From RGIG7111 sp036839975 (GTDB taxonomy: Bacteria > Bacillota > Clostridia > Peptostreptococcales > Anaerovoracaceae): DNA of 7,651 bases. The notes under the pieces are model-generated. The model did not search any database and was not told the origin of the DNA. It saw only the letters and a program-made list of their open reading frames with translations. This document shows, piece by piece, positions 6,493-7,651 of the stretch. The position numbers and the translations under genes were made by a program. Numbering within the stretch: position 1 is the stretch's first letter; the number at the start of each line of letters is the position of its first letter. Where the stretch lies: contig DAISVU010000033.1 of NCBI GenBank assembly GCA_036839975.1, positions 1 through 7,651 on the forward strand, given 5' to 3'.

Positions 6493-7464
6493 TTGAATAA
6501 AGGATATCAGAGTTTTATAGAACATACAGAAAGCAAACTTTCAAAAATCAACTCTTTTATGAATCCTTACTTCGATACATATCAGTTCTCATCAAAATTA
6601 GGTAAGGGATATACATCCATATATGAACTTGATTCTTATGCAAGTATTTGCATTGCAAAACATTCATATATTCGCGATTTTGAATATGCTGTGATATCGG
6701 ATAATTGCATATCTATACAACAATACGATTCAATTGATTCGGAACACAGCTATCCCAAAGGTGATGTTTATTCCGGAATGCAGTACATTGACTATACTCC
6801 TGATAATGAAGTGTATAAATATGTTATCAAAAAAGATATTCCCGCAAAGCTTATAGGTGTACAGTTTATGCCGGAATATTACGATATGTACTTGAAAAGA
6901 GAATTTGGTATAAACAGTATAGACCTTAAAGAAGATCTGAAAGTATTTCCACATGGCATTTCTATACCTGAAATATCATCTGTTTTTAATCAAATCCGAA
7001 ATTTCAAAGGCAATAAATATAGTACAAAGTTATTTTTCAAAAGTAAAATCGATGAGTTGGCTGCCATTATTATTCAAAAGGCAGATGTATTTCGAGGCTT
7101 AAACGCAAGTGTCTCCGTCGCGGATCGAAATGCCATTATAGAGATCACGGAATATTTGAATCAAAATTTATCAAAGAATTTTTCACTGATGGAATTGTCC
7201 GCAGATGCCTATATGAGCATTTCAAAATTTAAGTATGTATTTAAGGCTGTTATTGGTCAATCTATTTCAGAATATATGACGCAGAAAAGAATGGAACGTG
7301 CCTGTGAAATGTTATCATATAGTAATTTATATATTGCAGAGATTGCTCATCTTGTTGGATATAAAAATGCAGGAAGTTTTTCTTCTCAATTTAAAAAATA
7401 TATGGGGCTACTCCCAAATGATTACAGACTGGGCAGAATCGATATGCATGTAAATCCCGTTTAA
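6493..7464 (+). CDS. AraC-family transcriptional regulator, likely controller of the transport operon
   Basis: Cytoplasmic DNA-binding protein of 323 residues. The C-terminal 110 or so residues (about 211-316) form an AraC/XylS domain with two helix-turn-helix units. The first covers about 231-252 (MELSADAYMSISKFKYVFK); the second covers about 280-303 and contains the family's IAEIAHLVGYKNAGSFSSQF pattern. The N-terminal 200 residues resemble no domain I can name and presumably sense a ligand. The architecture matches YbtA-type regulators, which respond to ferric siderophore and activate uptake genes. It is transcribed away from the transporter operon, and its start is 163 bases from the operon's first codon, the usual arrangement for a local regulator. 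Translation starts at TTG (6493), which suggests modest expression. An iron-siderophore inducer is inference from the neighbours. Confidence 0.9.
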   Translation: MNKGYQSFIEHTESKLSKINSFMNPYFDTYQFSSKLGKGYTSIYELDSYASICIAKHSYIRDFEYAVISDNCISIQQYDSIDSEHSYPKGDVYSGMQYIDYTPDNEVYKYVIKKDIPAKLIGVQFMPEYYDMYLKREFGINSIDLKEDLKVFPHGISIPEISSVFNQIRNFKGNKYSTKLFFKSKIDELAAIIIQKADVFRGLNASVSVADRNAIIEITEYLNQNLSKNFSLMELSADAYMSISKFKYVFKAVIGQSISEYMTQKRMERACEMLSYSNLYIAEIAHLVGYKNAGSFSSQFKKYMGLLPNDYRLGRIDMHVNPV

Positions 7465-7532
7465 TATATGATTGGTATTGTTAGACCGTAAAAATAAAAA
7501 ATCAGATACAACTTAAATAGTGTTATGAACTA

Positions 7533-7570
7533 AACGTTGCAGTTATAAAAAATTGTAGCGTTTTTTCTTT
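7533..7570 (+). terminator. Intrinsic terminator after the AraC-family gene
   Basis: Arms 7533-7544 (AACGTTGCAGTT) and 7551-7562 (AATTGTAGCGTT) can pair over 12 positions with three G-U wobbles around the six-base loop ATAAAA. The 3' arm runs into TTTTCTTT. It sits about 70 bases after the regulator's stop codon and should end that transcript. Confidence 0.75.
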
Positions 7571-7651
7571 CTGTGCTTTGGCAAAAGGCAAATTACCGTT
7601 GTTATAGAGATTAAGGGATAAGAAGAATAGCAAGCATAGGAAAGGGGTACC
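7571..7651. other. Non-coding tail of the window ending in a KpnI site
   Basis: I see no gene here. GGCAAAA followed by GGCAAAT (7580-7593) is a small tandem repeat of unknown meaning. The last six bases are GGTACC, the KpnI recognition sequence. I found no other copy in the window, so the end could be a cloning boundary or coincidence. Confidence 0.4.

Noticed and set aside
1..7651. CRISPR array, tRNA, or insertion sequence
   Set aside because: I found no regularly spaced repeats, cloverleaf-like segment, transposase or terminal inverted repeats on either strand.

Overview
The window looks like chromosomal or mobile-element DNA from a low-GC Gram-positive bacterium (Firmicutes/Clostridia-like). 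It is AT-rich, has strong purine-rich Shine-Dalgarno sites ahead of most genes, short intergenic gaps, and gene families typical of that group. No ribosomal RNA or other marker gene is present, so I cannot name a genus.

Layout: five genes lie head to tail on the minus strand, reading from about 6.33 kb down to 10. They form one apparent operon with gaps of 9 to 19 bases and one overlap. In transcription order they are an ECF transporter transmembrane protein (EcfT-like), a double-domain ECF ATPase (EcfA-A' fusion), an ECF substrate-binding S component of the MptD/Trep_Strep type, and two six-helix ABC proteins with fused ATPase domains that resemble the YbtP/YbtQ and IrtA/IrtB pair. A divergently placed AraC-family regulator lies on the plus strand (6493-7464) and is followed by a good intrinsic terminator. 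The 163-base region between the two transcription units holds face-to-face -10 boxes and three adjacent palindromes.

Working model (inference): the first three genes make a complete ECF importer. The last two make a heterodimeric exporter-fold ABC transporter, a type that in YbtPQ and IrtAB imports metal-loaded siderophores. The AraC protein would control both. The combination recalls the transport part of the streptococcal equibactin locus and yersiniabactin uptake (YbtA/YbtP/YbtQ). No synthesis genes are in the window, so uptake of a siderophore or metallophore made elsewhere is a reasonable but unproven hypothesis.

Two lesions stand out. The first exporter-fold gene has an in-frame TAA at 2135-2137 that cuts its ATPase domain before the signature motif, with the rest of the gene intact in the same frame. 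The EcfT gene has an ACG where its start codon should be, correctly spaced from a strong Shine-Dalgarno site. Either the operon is beginning to decay, or these are sequencing errors or recoding sites. The last six bases of the window are a KpnI recognition sequence.
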